In this document: positions 1-8,569 of the stretch, piece by piece
How positions within the stretch are numbered: the stretch's first letter is position 1
Layout: each line of letters opens with the position of its first letter
DNA from: Palsa-1400 sp036501625
GTDB taxonomy: Bacteria; Verrucomicrobiota; Verrucomicrobiia; Limisphaerales; Palsa-1400
Direction of reading: 5' to 3'
Assembly (NCBI GenBank): GCA_036501625.1
Contig: DASXZY010000079.1
Coordinates: 310,001-374,000, forward strand
Length of the DNA: 64,000 bases
Notes under the pieces: generated by a model
Databases searched by the model: none
Seen by the model: the letters and a program-made list of their open reading frames with translations, nothing else
What the model was told of the DNA's origin: nothing
Program-made: the position numbers and the translations under genes

Positions 1-408
1 CAAATTGCGCTCCAGAAGCGGGCCGGTATCGACATACCAGAGCGAACGCGCGGCGGGGTTCAGGGAATCCATGAACGCGGCGAGGCTTTTTAGTTTTGAC
101 GCCATTATGTCGTGGTAATCGCCGTATCGGGCATAGCGCGCGATCTCCCCTGCCCCGCCCGGCAGCGGGGTCCCGCCCGGAGCCGTCGCGTAACTGGCAG
201 CCAGCGTGACGATGGTGCGGGCGCCGGCCAGGACCTGTTCAGGGTCAACGCGCTTGTGGGCGTTGCGGGCCAGGTATTCCATCTGGCCGTGGCGGCCTTC
301 CTGAATCCATTTTTGAAAATTGGCGGCATGGCCGGGCGGAAGGGCGGTCGTGAACCGGCAATCATCAAACCCCGCTTGCAGGGCGCGCTGAAAAATGGCC
401 GGCTTCAC
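1..408 (-). CDS. queG: Epoxyqueuosine reductase QueG, N-terminal part (cut by the window edge)
   Basis: QueG reduces epoxyqueuosine to queuosine in the last step of making the modified base at tRNA position 34. The 136 codons visible give the N-terminal DUF1730-type domain. Readable landmarks are FQKWIQEGRHGQMEYL near residue 29, the RVDPEQVLAGARTIV stretch, EIARYARYGDYH, and WYVDTGPLLERNL at the cut end; the DTGPLLER block is typical of QueG. The cobalamin and iron-sulfur parts lie beyond position 1. The GTG start at 406-408 overlaps the aroK stop (GTGA), suggesting translational coupling; AAGGAAG sits directly upstream, closer than an ideal ribosome site. No ATG lies nearby in frame. An upstream non-ATG start inside aroK cannot be excluded. 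Confidence 0.88.
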   Translation of the reverse strand, partial: MKPAIFQRALQAGFDDCRFTTALPPGHAANFQKWIQEGRHGQMEYLARNAHKRVDPEQVLAGARTIVTLAASYATAPGGTPLPGGAGEIARYARYGDYHDIMASKLKSLAAFMDSLNPAARSLWYVDTGPLLERNL

Positions 409-941
409 CTTCCTTGGCGGGTGAGGAGGAATTGATGCAGGATTTGCTGGGTGGCTTCCTTGGTGGAGCGCAATCCGGTGTGAACCAGCACGTCGGCCTG
501 GCGGTAAGCAGGCCCGCGCTGTTCGAGCATCTCGCGAATCCGGCCCAGCGGGTCGGGCGCCTGGAGCAAGGGCCGATGCGATTGCGTCCGCACTCGTTCC
601 CAGATGGTTTCAGGCGAGGCCCAAAGGCAAACGACCAACGCGTGCGATTTGAGGCTGGCCAGGTTGGACAAATCAGCCGCCAATCCGCCGCCGGTGGCGA
701 TGACGGTATCGCGGCGCGTACGCAGGGCTTCGACGACGTCTCTTTCGTATTTCCGAAAGGCGGCCTCGCCTTGCCGCGCGAAAATATCCGCGACGGATTG
801 GCCGGTTTCATTTTCGATCAACTCGTCGGTATCAATGAAGGTGAAGCGCAAATGTTCCGCCGCCATCCTGCCGATGGAGGATTTGCCTGTGCCCATGAAG
901 CCGGTCAGGGCGAGATTGAGAATGGGGCGCGTGGCGCTCAT
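405..941 (-). CDS. aroK: Shikimate kinase
   Basis: Shikimate kinase phosphorylates shikimate at the 3-hydroxyl with ATP, the fifth step of the chorismate pathway, in the cytoplasm. The 178-residue length is normal for AroK/AroL. The Walker A loop GFMGTGKS lies at residues 15-22, the shikimate-binding DTDELIE block at about 38-44, the ATGGG loop at about 82-86, and the lid arginine region RTQSHRPLL at about 117-125. It is followed by queG with a 4-base overlap. The ATG at 939-941 has CCTAATC-type repeats directly upstream rather than a clear promoter. Confidence 0.95.
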   Translation of the reverse strand: MSATRPILNLALTGFMGTGKSSIGRMAAEHLRFTFIDTDELIENETGQSVADIFARQGEAAFRKYERDVVEALRTRRDTVIATGGGLAADLSNLASLKSHALVVCLWASPETIWERVRTQSHRPLLQAPDPLGRIREMLEQRGPAYRQADVLVHTGLRSTKEATQQILHQFLLTRQGR

Positions 942-949
942 CCCCCATC

Positions 950-990
950 TTAATCATAATCTCAACCCCAATCCTAATCCTAATCTTGAG
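950..990. repeat. Short CCTAATC direct repeats between aroK and a pseudopilin gene
   Basis: The 141-base gap between the divergent aroK and pseudopilin genes contains several TAATC/CCTAATC units. The stretch CCTAATCCTAATC at 973-985 recurs exactly, in inverse orientation, at 44388-44400 in another intergenic region of this window. The function is unknown. It could be a small dispersed intergenic repeat or slippage product. Confidence 0.55.
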
Positions 991-1082
991 GCCAGAAGCC
1001 GATTGGGATTGAGGGAAAGCTTGTTCTCGCGCTGAAATGGGTTTATTTTTGCGGAGTTGGCCGCGCGGCCATTGAGAGTGAG

Positions 1083-1970
1083 ATGAAAACCTGTTTACGC
1101 TGGAGGAACGCAGCATTTACGCTGATAGAATTGTTGGTGGTCATCGCCATTATTGCGATTCTGGCGGGAATGTTGCTGCCGGCCCTGGCCAAAGCGAAAG
1201 AAAGAGCGCGGCGCACCGCCTGCCTCAACAATGAAAAGCAAATGGGACTGGGCAGCCAGCTCTACGCGGACGAAGACCCCAACTCCGCTCTCAGCGGCAC
1301 TGACAATTACGCGGATGACGATTTGAATTGGCTCTATCCGGCCTACGTGCCGGGCCTGAAGACGTTCATTTGCCCGAGCACGATGGACGTCATTTCAAAC
1401 GCCCCAATACCGCTGGGAAACAATCAGCCTTATTATTCCCGGAACGACAGCGGGGTTTCTTACGCGGATCGTTTGCACGGCAATCCAAACATCATTCTGG
1501 ATTTGCAATACATCGCGCAGGATGGGGCTAATTACAACATACCGATGAAAAGCGGGCGCGGCGCCAGCTACGAGGTGTCCGGCTACCTGGACGGCAATAA
1601 CACTGTCGCGGCCGGTTTCAACATCCGCAAGACGCAAAAATCCGTCCTAAGTTACCACTATCAAAATACCTGCATTTATTCTGTGGCCACATCGCCGACG
1701 ACTCGCCAAAATCTGGTTTACGACTTGGTCGGATTGAGCGGGTCGCTAACCACGATGTTCCTACTTTACGATGGCGACGACGCCATCTCCTACGCAGGGC
1801 ATGTTTCCAATGACAATTATCCCGATTCGATCGACAACCACGGAAGGGACGGAGGCAATGTGCTGTTCTGCGACGGCCATGCGGCGTGGGTGCAGCAGAA
1901 ACAGTATCCGCAAATGTGGGCTATCGGCACCGATGAGCAAGTGTACACCGTGACGTATCTTCCTTATTGA
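1083..1970 (+). CDS. Prepilin-type N-terminal cleavage/methylation protein with H-X9-DG-like C-terminus (type II secretion G-like)
   Basis: A pseudopilin-like protein of 295 residues. A short basic leader is followed by FTLIELLVVIAIIAILAGML at about residues 12-31, the site for prepilin peptidase cleavage and N-methylation before the conserved Glu, then the amphipathic helix LLPALAKAKERARRTACLNN. The C-terminal part holds an H-then-CDGH motif (NHGRDGGNVLFCDGHA), a ten-residue spacing rather than the usual nine. Such proteins are numerous in Planctomycetes and Verrucomicrobia, where their exact job is unclear. The gene is divergent from aroK and convergent, with a 15-base gap, with the next pseudopilin gene. 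No close paralogue pairing with the two downstream cassettes is obvious. Confidence 0.85.
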   Translation: MKTCLRWRNAAFTLIELLVVIAIIAILAGMLLPALAKAKERARRTACLNNEKQMGLGSQLYADEDPNSALSGTDNYADDDLNWLYPAYVPGLKTFICPSTMDVISNAPIPLGNNQPYYSRNDSGVSYADRLHGNPNIILDLQYIAQDGANYNIPMKSGRGASYEVSGYLDGNNTVAAGFNIRKTQKSVLSYHYQNTCIYSVATSPTTRQNLVYDLVGLSGSLTTMFLLYDGDDAISYAGHVSNDNYPDSIDNHGRDGGNVLFCDGHAAWVQQKQYPQMWAIGTDEQVYTVTYLPY

Positions 1971-1985
1971 GGACGCTAGGCGCTG

Positions 1986-3008
1986 CTATTCTAATCGGGT
2001 GGACCAGACTTGCGAATCGTAGATCGGGCGGCTGATTGGAGTATTCCAATTTTGAGTCACAGGCAGCGCGGGCCATAAGGGCGCCGGGCCGAAGATTCCC
2101 CAGAACTGACCCCATGTCAGCCGGCTGGCCAAAGTCATCTCCGCGTGGCCGTCAACATAAAGCACGCTGACCCTATTGTTATGCTTGCCAAATGCTGTTT
2201 GAAGACGGCCGTTGAACCCATTGACCGCGTAAGCCTGGCCCGAATTCTCCCCCCAAACGTCATCCAGCCACGCGGCATCGCCGCAATCGGGGTCGGCGGA
2301 GTCGCCGGAGCCGGGGCCAGGGTTGCCATCGCAATCACCGGGGTTGTTGGAACCGCTGACTTCGGTGATGCAGAGCAGTTGGGCCGGATGCCGGGCCAGG
2401 GTGAGCTTAAAGGGCGGTGTCGGTGTTTGCATTCCGCCGCCATTGACGTTGGCCAGGCAAAAGCAGCCAATTTCGTTGAAGCCGTAGGAAAGAAACCCAG
2501 TGATGCTCGGATCAAAAATCCCGGGCTGGGTCGTGTAGGTCAAGCCGCGACGCCGTTTGGCGCAAACCCAAATGAGCGGGTTTTTCAGATACGGTTCCAG
2601 CATGGGAGCGGGCGTGTTGGGTGTTATCTGGTCGCGCATCAGCCACTCGCCGCCGCAGGTTTGTCCCTGGCTGTTCCTAAACGGCCCCGCTTGCCACCAG
2701 ACGGGGGCGCTGGGCGGGCCGGGGTCCGGGAAAAACTGCTTGTTGTCGTCAGCATACATCAAGACGCCGAGGCCGATTTGGTGGGTGTTGTTGAGGCAGC
2801 TTGTGCCTTGGGATTCTTCCTTGGCCTTGGCCAGCGCTGGCAGCAGCAGCGCCGCCAGAATCGCAATAATGGCGATGACCACCAGCAGCTCGATTAACGT
2901 AAAGCCGGAAGAAACTCCATCTGAATCATCATTTTTCACGCGGCGCGAATTTTTCTGTAAATCCCAGCGAGTCAAACAAAGACCTGCGGCGATACTTGGG
3001 CTTATCAC
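1986..3008 (-). CDS. Prepilin-type protein with H-X9-DG domain
   Basis: A 340-residue pseudopilin-like protein. The class III leader cleavage region SSGFTLIELLVVIAIIAILA lies at about residues 34-53, then ALLLPALAKAKEESQGTSCLNNTHQIGLG. A perfect H-X9-DG motif (KHNNRVSVLYVDGHAE) sits near residue 285. The middle is rich in Gly, Pro and Cys. The start is uncertain: GTG at 3008 has GAAGG just upstream, but a second GTG at 2939 (VKNDDSDGVSSG) would give the short leader more typical of prepilins. It is transcribed after the 3066-3911 gene on the same strand, with a gap of about 57 bases. Confidence 0.82.
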   Translation of the reverse strand: MISPSIAAGLCLTRWDLQKNSRRVKNDDSDGVSSGFTLIELLVVIAIIAILAALLLPALAKAKEESQGTSCLNNTHQIGLGVLMYADDNKQFFPDPGPPSAPVWWQAGPFRNSQGQTCGGEWLMRDQITPNTPAPMLEPYLKNPLIWVCAKRRRGLTYTTQPGIFDPSITGFLSYGFNEIGCFCLANVNGGGMQTPTPPFKLTLARHPAQLLCITEVSGSNNPGDCDGNPGPGSGDSADPDCGDAAWLDDVWGENSGQAYAVNGFNGRLQTAFGKHNNRVSVLYVDGHAEMTLASRLTWGQFWGIFGPAPLWPALPVTQNWNTPISRPIYDSQVWSTRLE

Positions 3009-3065
3009 GCACCTTCAACTTAACCATGCCATACTTCCCCCATTGAAGGAGATTATTCCCGGCAT

Positions 3066-3911
3066 TTACTCGCCATGACCGGCGACGGAACTGCGGTTGG
3101 TCAGCCAGTTGTAGTCCTTGTCAAGCACCGTCGTTGAGGTGGCCCCTCCATTGCACGTGACGTTGTACGCGTAGGGAAGCTTTTTCAGGACCTGCCCCTG
3201 CCATTTATGAAGCTCGGCATGCCCATCCGCAAAACTGAAACAGCCGACTCCGTCATGGTAGGCCGCCGGGCAATCCTCATATTCAATCGTGTTCATGGAT
3301 AGCTGCAGGTATCCATCGTTCATGGTGTACATCGTTTCGTCGGTAAAAATCCATTCCATGGTGGGGGGGGGGAAGGTAAAATCCTGCATTTTGGCGAAGA
3401 ATTTATACCCGGCATTATAATCCGACCCGCCACCCAGCGCCTCCACGTTAGCCCCGACCATGCCGTTCATGGAAATGCTGCGGACGCGGTTTCCGTTGTC
3501 CGATCTGAGAATATCAGCCGGGCACCTGTAACAAGCGATCTGCTTGGCAATGTACGGTCCCATCAGAGCGGATACCCCCGTGACGTTATCGACGACGTCC
3601 GTGTTCGCGGTCGAGGTATGCCAATCCATGTACTGGTCCAGGCACCAAGTGCTGCCCGCGGCGCCGGCGGGTGCGTTTGGAACAAGGTTATCCTTAAAAT
3701 CGTCGGCGTACATGTGCCACGCCAGTTGCACCTCTTTCTTGTTGTTCAGACAGGAAGTGGCCTGGGCCTGCACTTTGGCGCGGGACAACGCGGGCAGCAG
3801 CATGGCGGCAAGAATCGCGATGATGGCAATTACCACCAGCAATTCTATCAATGTAAATGCCGCCACTGCCCTGGCGCGCGAACTCCTTGTCAATACTCTT
3901 ATTACTTTCAT
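3066..3911 (-). CDS. Prepilin-type protein with H-X9-DG domain (cassette copy 1)
   Basis: A 281-residue pseudopilin-like protein starting at the ATG of 3909-3911; a TTG two codons upstream is possible. The leader MKVIRVLTRSSRARAVAA precedes FTLIELLVVIAIIAILAAML. Later landmarks are YRCPADI, RSISMN, FTDETMYTMND and the H-X9-DG block YHDGVGCFSFADGHAE. These same blocks occur in the 7639-8556 protein, so the two are paralogues. It follows a propeller gene on the same strand, as does its paralogue. The gene contains a run of ten C residues on its coding strand (positions 3363-3372), encoding the FPPPT segment; the frame is intact here. Confidence 0.86.
   Translation of the reverse strand: MKVIRVLTRSSRARAVAAFTLIELLVVIAIIAILAAMLLPALSRAKVQAQATSCLNNKKEVQLAWHMYADDFKDNLVPNAPAGAAGSTWCLDQYMDWHTSTANTDVVDNVTGVSALMGPYIAKQIACYRCPADILRSDNGNRVRSISMNGMVGANVEALGGGSDYNAGYKFFAKMQDFTFPPPTMEWIFTDETMYTMNDGYLQLSMNTIEYEDCPAAYHDGVGCFSFADGHAELHKWQGQVLKKLPYAYNVTCNGGATSTTVLDKDYNWLTNRSSVAGHGE
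3363..3372. repeat. Ten-base G/C homopolymer inside a pseudopilin gene
   Basis: Ten consecutive G on the plus strand, thus ten C on the coding strand. It is the longest G/C homopolymer I noticed in the window. The paralogue codes the matching CPPPS segment with mixed codons and has no such run. Confidence 0.9.
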
Positions 3912-3974
3912 GTCCAACGTCTAAATATAGCTCAAGCCGGGCTGAAATCCAGCGGCCATCGATCCCGCGCGCCT

Positions 3975-3996
3975 GCCTCCGCCCGCAAGCGGAGGC
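3975..3996. promoter_or_regulatory. Perfect 8-bp stem hairpin between a propeller gene and its pseudopilin partner
   Basis: GCCTCCGC (3975-3982) and GCGGAGGC (3989-3996) form a perfect inverted repeat around a six-base loop. It lies in the 120-base gap between the stop of the 4032-7484 gene and the start of the 3066-3911 gene. No T-run follows on either strand, so it may be an mRNA processing or attenuation element or an intergenic repeat rather than a standard terminator. Confidence 0.5.
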
Positions 3997-4031
3997 CCCC
4001 CGTTTGACCAAATCGGCCCAACGACCGGCCG

Positions 4032-7000
4032 TTATTGCGCGGCGTTGACCTGCTTGATCCTGAAATACTTCGATCCACTGGCACTGGACGCCGTGACCGC
4101 CGTGAAGGTATCGCCTGATTGGGTGATGGTGGACGGCGCCGTGGTCGAAAACGGTTTGGTCAAATCCGTCGTGCTCATGACCGCGAACGAGGCTGGCGTG
4201 GCATCCGCGTCGGGACTGGTGAAGGTAATCACCAGGTTTCCATTGGATGACGTTACGCCGGTAATAGCCGGCGCCCCCAGCGATACAACCCTGACATTGG
4301 AGAAGTAAGCCTCGCCATTGGCGCCAATGGAATCAAAGGGGTCGCCATAACCCAGCATGACATCGCCACTCTTGAAGATGTTGGTGTTGGCGAACGAGAA
4401 GATAACCGTCTTGTTGATTGACAGCGTGACAACGTTGTTAAATTGCTTCAACTCGACGTCGTTCCACAGATTTCCAAAATTTCCATTGCCCACGGCGAAT
4501 GAGCCAGTCCCAGTGGAGTTGTAGGGCGGATGCTTGAAGACCGTCGCGAAACTGGCCCACGACTTATTGCCAATATTCGACCATCCGGCATTTGGAAAAG
4601 TATCTTGAAACGCGGTGAATGACAGCACGTCGCCAAAGGCGGCGCCGCCTTGATCACTGCTAAGAGAGTACCAAATGCCATCGATGTTCGTATTGCCGGC
4701 GCCGCCAGAGTAGGCTCCCGCCCACCAATTGGCGTTGGTTCCGTAATGATCAAGGCCCCACTGAGTGTATTCCGTGGCGAAACTGCCGCTGTCTTCATAC
4801 GAAAGCTCACTAAAGCGCAAGGCGTAATTGCCGCTGAAGGAATACGGCACGCCATTAGCTTGCGCCGGATAAAGCGAGACACCTCCGGTCGCGCCCGAAA
4901 TAGTTGCGCTGCCGTTATTGTAAGTCACACCCCCAAGCTTGTTTACCGTAACCTTCAACGCGGAAGAAGCGCCGTTGGGCGGCAACTGCGCGATCAAGGG
5001 ATCGTTGGCCAAAGGAAAGCCAAACTCGACATCGAAATCGTGAGCGGCGTCCGATCCTCCACCGGCGATGGTCAGGTAGTTTGGAATAAAGGTCGGAGTC
5101 GGGTCCGCCGCCGTGCCAGTCGCAACAGAGCCGAAGGCGAGGTTCCAATTCGTATCGCCGGAATTCGTCAAGGAGTCGCTCCAAAGAATCGTCTCGGGCG
5201 GGTTGGCGTTGTCCAGAAGCGTGAGCGTGGCTGACGAAGTCGAGCCGACTGTGAAAGGGATGCTTTCGGGACTCGTGCCACCGGACATGGTGACAATGAT
5301 CGATTCATTGCCAACGTAGGTGAAAGGATACGCGCTGGAGACAGGACCGCCCACCGTCGCAAGCACCGAATTGCTGCCCGCGTCGATTGTCATGTTGGAC
5401 ACGGCGATCGTGTAATCCACTCCTTCCACAGCCTTGCCGCTGTAAGAAAAAGCGGTTGAGGGAATCGTCCAAGTGACATTGGTATCACCCCAGCGGATGA
5501 CCTGAAAACCGGCATAATCTCCCGGCGTTCCGCGGTACATCGTCGGATCGGTCGCTGCGCCGGCCAGAATAACCTGCGGCCCAGTATTGGCGATGGAAGC
5601 CGTTGCGGAAGCAGGCGCCGCGGTCGCGTAGGTGCTGTTGCCTTTCAAACCAAAGATGACCGACAAGCTCGGGCCTGAAACCGGGTTGCCCGTTGGCGTG
5701 ATAACCACATCCTCGTTGGTCACGCCGGTCGGAAACACCAGAGTATAAGTGGAACTGGCGGGGACGTTCACACCATTGACGCTGGCGTTATAATTGACCC
5801 CATTGGTGCCGGTGCCGGTCAAAGTGTAGAAAATGGAAACCGGGCTGGACTGGGCGGCATTCAAAGTCACCGTAAACGTGGCTGGCTGCGGCACCGGGTA
5901 ACCGAAGGAACCGCCCTGCTGGGAAGCCAGCGGCGTGGGAGCGGTGACCGAAGCCGAAACATTCGGCACGATCCGCGAGAAGCTGCCATTGAGACCGGTT
6001 GCGTCATTGCTCGTCACGCACGTGCTCGTGGCGCCGATATCGTAAATGTTCAAAGCGCCAGTGCCAGAGCTAAGGGCGTAGATATTGTCTCCCGCGTCCC
6101 AGGCGATTTCACGGCCATCCTGCGCATCAGGCCCGTTGGCAATGAATTCGAAGGTTGAGACGTCTGGCACGCCGTTGGTTAGAGTATAAATTGCGATATA
6201 ACCCCAAATGCCGTAAATGGCGACATACTTGTCGTCTGGAGAAACTTTGACCGAATAAGGCGCCGCCAAGCCGCTGCCTTGGCCGGCGGCATAGATTTGA
6301 TCCTGAACCTCGTCATCGGTAGTGCTGGTAGCGGAACAAAACAAATTGGTCAGCCCGGTCGAATCAAACACATCCAGATACGGCGCGCTGCCCGGGTTGG
6401 TTCGTTCCGCGACAGTGAAGAGCTTGCCGTCAGGGGCCACATCCTGGTCGCCGACCAAGCCCGCGATATTCAGGCCCTCAGCCACGCACAAATCGGGCGG
6501 GTTATTCCAAGGAAGAGGCCCTGATCCAATGGTATAGCGATAAATGCAATTGTAAGAAGGACCGCCAGCCGACCCGGGCGGCGCCGTGATTTGCGCGGTC
6601 GGATTGGCCGCACTCCATTCCAGGGTGGAATTAAAATAATTAACGCCAGGCGCAAATGCGCCAATGGCCCCCTGCGAACCACCCAGCGAATTGCTCACCA
6701 CGGAAGGCATCGTAATATCAAAAGTGTAAAGCACGAGGTTTCCGCCGGCCAGCGTGCCGGTCGCGACTGATCTTCCGTATTCCTGCCCGTGAATCGGAAC
6801 GTTTGCGCCCAACCCAGCCAGAACCTGCACTGGAGCGATCGCCGAACGAAGATAGGGGTCGCATTGCCATACATTCGCGTTCGCCGCCGTTTCATCGTTG
6901 GCGTAAACGGAACCATCATACGCCGAGACGCTGAGCTTAAAGGGGCCGCTGGTGCCACCCGCCGTCCACGTCGTTCCATAGGCGCCAGTGCTGGTGGTGC

Positions 7001-7484
7001 CGAACGCGTAGGACATATCGGAGTTAAAAGCGAAAAGCCCTTTGCCGTGGCCCGTCCCGGAGGCGGAACTGGCTACATAAACGGCTCCGAACGTGGAGCC
7101 ATTGGTCGGCGTCGTATCGACGGCAATTCCGCGCGGGTCGGGCGATGACCAGTTTGTATTGCCCACATTGGCAGGCGCGATGGTTTCAAGCGCAGGGGCG
7201 CCCGAGCCAACCGCAAAGACGGAAATGGAATAGGAAGTGTCGCCCCCCAACGGAAAGCTGTTTAAACCTTGCGCGGGCATCGCAGGTGTCAAGGCGGGAT
7301 GGCCGCCCGACGGATAGGTTGTCACGGTCACGACCATCCCAGGCGTGGCTGAGTTTAAATAGTATTGGATGGTCCCGCTATTGTTTGTCACCCCGGAGGC
7401 ATAAGGGGAGGCGTTCACGCTCAAGTTTGACAGGAGAAGACCAGTTGCAATAGACGGAAGGAATCGAATTAATTTCATATTCAT
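4032..7484 (-). CDS. Large secreted beta-propeller protein with Calx-beta-like and lectin-like domains (cassette copy 1)
   Basis: An exported protein of 1150 residues. Residues 1-25 form a signal peptide ending near SVNA. The mature N-terminus PYASGVTNNSGTIQYYLN is shared with the 8570-10315 protein. About 110-520 resemble an NHL/YVTN-like propeller (blocks such as VAPDGKLFTV and VSPDDKYVAI). About 525-770 hold two Calx-beta-like modules (GVNYNASV and GVDYTIAV blocks). About 780-1055 look like a concanavalin-type jelly roll. About 1065-1150 are the C-terminal cassette ending SKYFRIKQVNAAQ. No catalytic motif is recognised. A pseudopilin gene follows on the same strand. The domain assignments are by pattern only; the exact role is unknown. 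Confidence 0.8.
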   Translation of the reverse strand: MNMKLIRFLPSIATGLLLSNLSVNASPYASGVTNNSGTIQYYLNSATPGMVVTVTTYPSGGHPALTPAMPAQGLNSFPLGGDTSYSISVFAVGSGAPALETIAPANVGNTNWSSPDPRGIAVDTTPTNGSTFGAVYVASSASGTGHGKGLFAFNSDMSYAFGTTSTGAYGTTWTAGGTSGPFKLSVSAYDGSVYANDETAANANVWQCDPYLRSAIAPVQVLAGLGANVPIHGQEYGRSVATGTLAGGNLVLYTFDITMPSVVSNSLGGSQGAIGAFAPGVNYFNSTLEWSAANPTAQITAPPGSAGGPSYNCIYRYTIGSGPLPWNNPPDLCVAEGLNIAGLVGDQDVAPDGKLFTVAERTNPGSAPYLDVFDSTGLTNLFCSATSTTDDEVQDQIYAAGQGSGLAAPYSVKVSPDDKYVAIYGIWGYIAIYTLTNGVPDVSTFEFIANGPDAQDGREIAWDAGDNIYALSSGTGALNIYDIGATSTCVTSNDATGLNGSFSRIVPNVSASVTAPTPLASQQGGSFGYPVPQPATFTVTLNAAQSSPVSIFYTLTGTGTNGVNYNASVNGVNVPASSTYTLVFPTGVTNEDVVITPTGNPVSGPSLSVIFGLKGNSTYATAAPASATASIANTGPQVILAGAATDPTMYRGTPGDYAGFQVIRWGDTNVTWTIPSTAFSYSGKAVEGVDYTIAVSNMTIDAGSNSVLATVGGPVSSAYPFTYVGNESIIVTMSGGTSPESIPFTVGSTSSATLTLLDNANPPETILWSDSLTNSGDTNWNLAFGSVATGTAADPTPTFIPNYLTIAGGGSDAAHDFDVEFGFPLANDPLIAQLPPNGASSALKVTVNKLGGVTYNNGSATISGATGGVSLYPAQANGVPYSFSGNYALRFSELSYEDSGSFATEYTQWGLDHYGTNANWWAGAYSGGAGNTNIDGIWYSLSSDQGGAAFGDVLSFTAFQDTFPNAGWSNIGNKSWASFATVFKHPPYNSTGTGSFAVGNGNFGNLWNDVELKQFNNVVTLSINKTVIFSFANTNIFKSGDVMLGYGDPFDSIGANGEAYFSNVRVVSLGAPAITGVTSSNGNLVITFTSPDADATPASFAVMSTTDLTKPFSTTAPSTITQSGDTFTAVTASSASGSKYFRIKQVNAAQ

Positions 7485-7529
7485 CTTTAGATTTCGTGTC
7501 TAAACAATTCTCTTCGCGGCACTCGAAGT

Positions 7530-7566
7530 AACTGCGAAAAAATAAGATTATCCAAATTTCGCAGTT
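7530..7566. terminator. Perfect 10-bp inverted repeat between two cassette copies
   Basis: AACTGCGAAA (7530-7539) and TTTCGCAGTT (7557-7566) can pair around a 17-base AT-rich loop. The element lies about 70 bases beyond the stop of the 7639-8556 gene and about 45 bases before the start of the 4032-7484 gene on the same strand. A terminator for the upstream cassette or a binding site for the downstream one are both possible. There is no strong T-run. Confidence 0.4.
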
Positions 7567-7638
7567 CAAGTCAACGGCGAAATCGAAAAATATGAAGATT
7601 TTTTTGCGTGATGGAGAACCATCTTGCGCCGGGAAACG

Positions 7639-8556
7639 TTACATCGTCCCCGCGGGGGCGTTGCTGACACAGCCCGAACGCGGGAGGAGCCAGATAAAGT
7701 CGGGGTCGGTGGCCGTCGTATTATTGTCACTGCCCCCCGAAGTTCTGCCGTACGAATAGGGCATGGTTGGCAGTATCGGCCCTTTCCACGCATGGGCTTC
7801 GGCATGGCCGTCGGCGAAGGAAAAGCCGCAACCGCCGGCATGATAACGCGCGGGAGCATTGGGAAATGCCGGCGTGGAGGACATCTGCATCCAGGCGTCC
7901 TCCATCGTGTACATGGTTTCGTCGGCGAAAATAAAAGCCATGCTTGGAGGCGGGCAGATTAAATCCGTTGTTTTAACGTAGAATTGCAGCCCGGCGTAAT
8001 TTTCCTCAGTGGGCACGCTTATGCCGCTTTTGCCATCCAGGTAAACCCAGCCCATCTGGCTGTTCATCGAAACGGAGCGGATGCGCTGGCCGTTGGCCGA
8101 ATTAATGTTGTCGCCCGGGCATCGGTAAACGCCGAATCCGTTTACTTCGTAGGGGGCGAGAATTGTTTGCTTGTACCAAAGGACGTTAGTGTTATCGGGA
8201 TAGGCCAGCCAATTTTCGCCGCCATTGGCGCACGGGCACCAAACGTAGTTGGAGAGAGCCGGCCCATATGTCAACGGCGCATTGGGCAGCATATAGTTCT
8301 GGAAGTCATCCGAGTAAAGCCTCCATCCCAATTGCAATTGCCTTTTGTTGCTGATGCATTGGGCCTGGATTCCCTGGTCCTTCGCCTTGGACAGGGCCGG
8401 CAACAACATCGAAGCCAGGATCGCGATGATGGCGATCACCACCAGCAATTCAATCAGCGTAAAGGCGGCCGTGAATAAATCCAATCCGCGGAAGCCGCTT
8501 GGTTTAGCTCGCATTTTCATAACGCAAGGGGTCCCGGCCAGGCCGGAACCCCGCAT
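7639..8556 (-). CDS. Prepilin-type protein with H-X9-DG domain (cassette copy 2)
   Basis: A 305-residue pseudopilin-like protein. Leader residues precede FTLIELLVVIAIIAILASML at about 33-52, followed by LPALSKAKDQGIQAQCISNKRQ. The C-terminal half has YRCPGDN, RSVSMNSQMG, FADETMYTMED and the H-X9-DG block YHAGGCGFSFADGHAE, matching the 3066-3911 protein block by block. The ATG at 8556 has AAGGAG just upstream but very close. An internal ATG at 8520 would give a shorter leader. It starts 13 bases after the stop of the 8570-10315 gene, so the two are surely co-transcribed. Confidence 0.86.
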   Translation of the reverse strand: MRGSGLAGTPCVMKMRAKPSGFRGLDLFTAAFTLIELLVVIAIIAILASMLLPALSKAKDQGIQAQCISNKRQLQLGWRLYSDDFQNYMLPNAPLTYGPALSNYVWCPCANGGENWLAYPDNTNVLWYKQTILAPYEVNGFGVYRCPGDNINSANGQRIRSVSMNSQMGWVYLDGKSGISVPTEENYAGLQFYVKTTDLICPPPSMAFIFADETMYTMEDAWMQMSSTPAFPNAPARYHAGGCGFSFADGHAEAHAWKGPILPTMPYSYGRTSGGSDNNTTATDPDFIWLLPRSGCVSNAPAGTM

Positions 8557-8569
8557 ACTCCTTCAGCTC

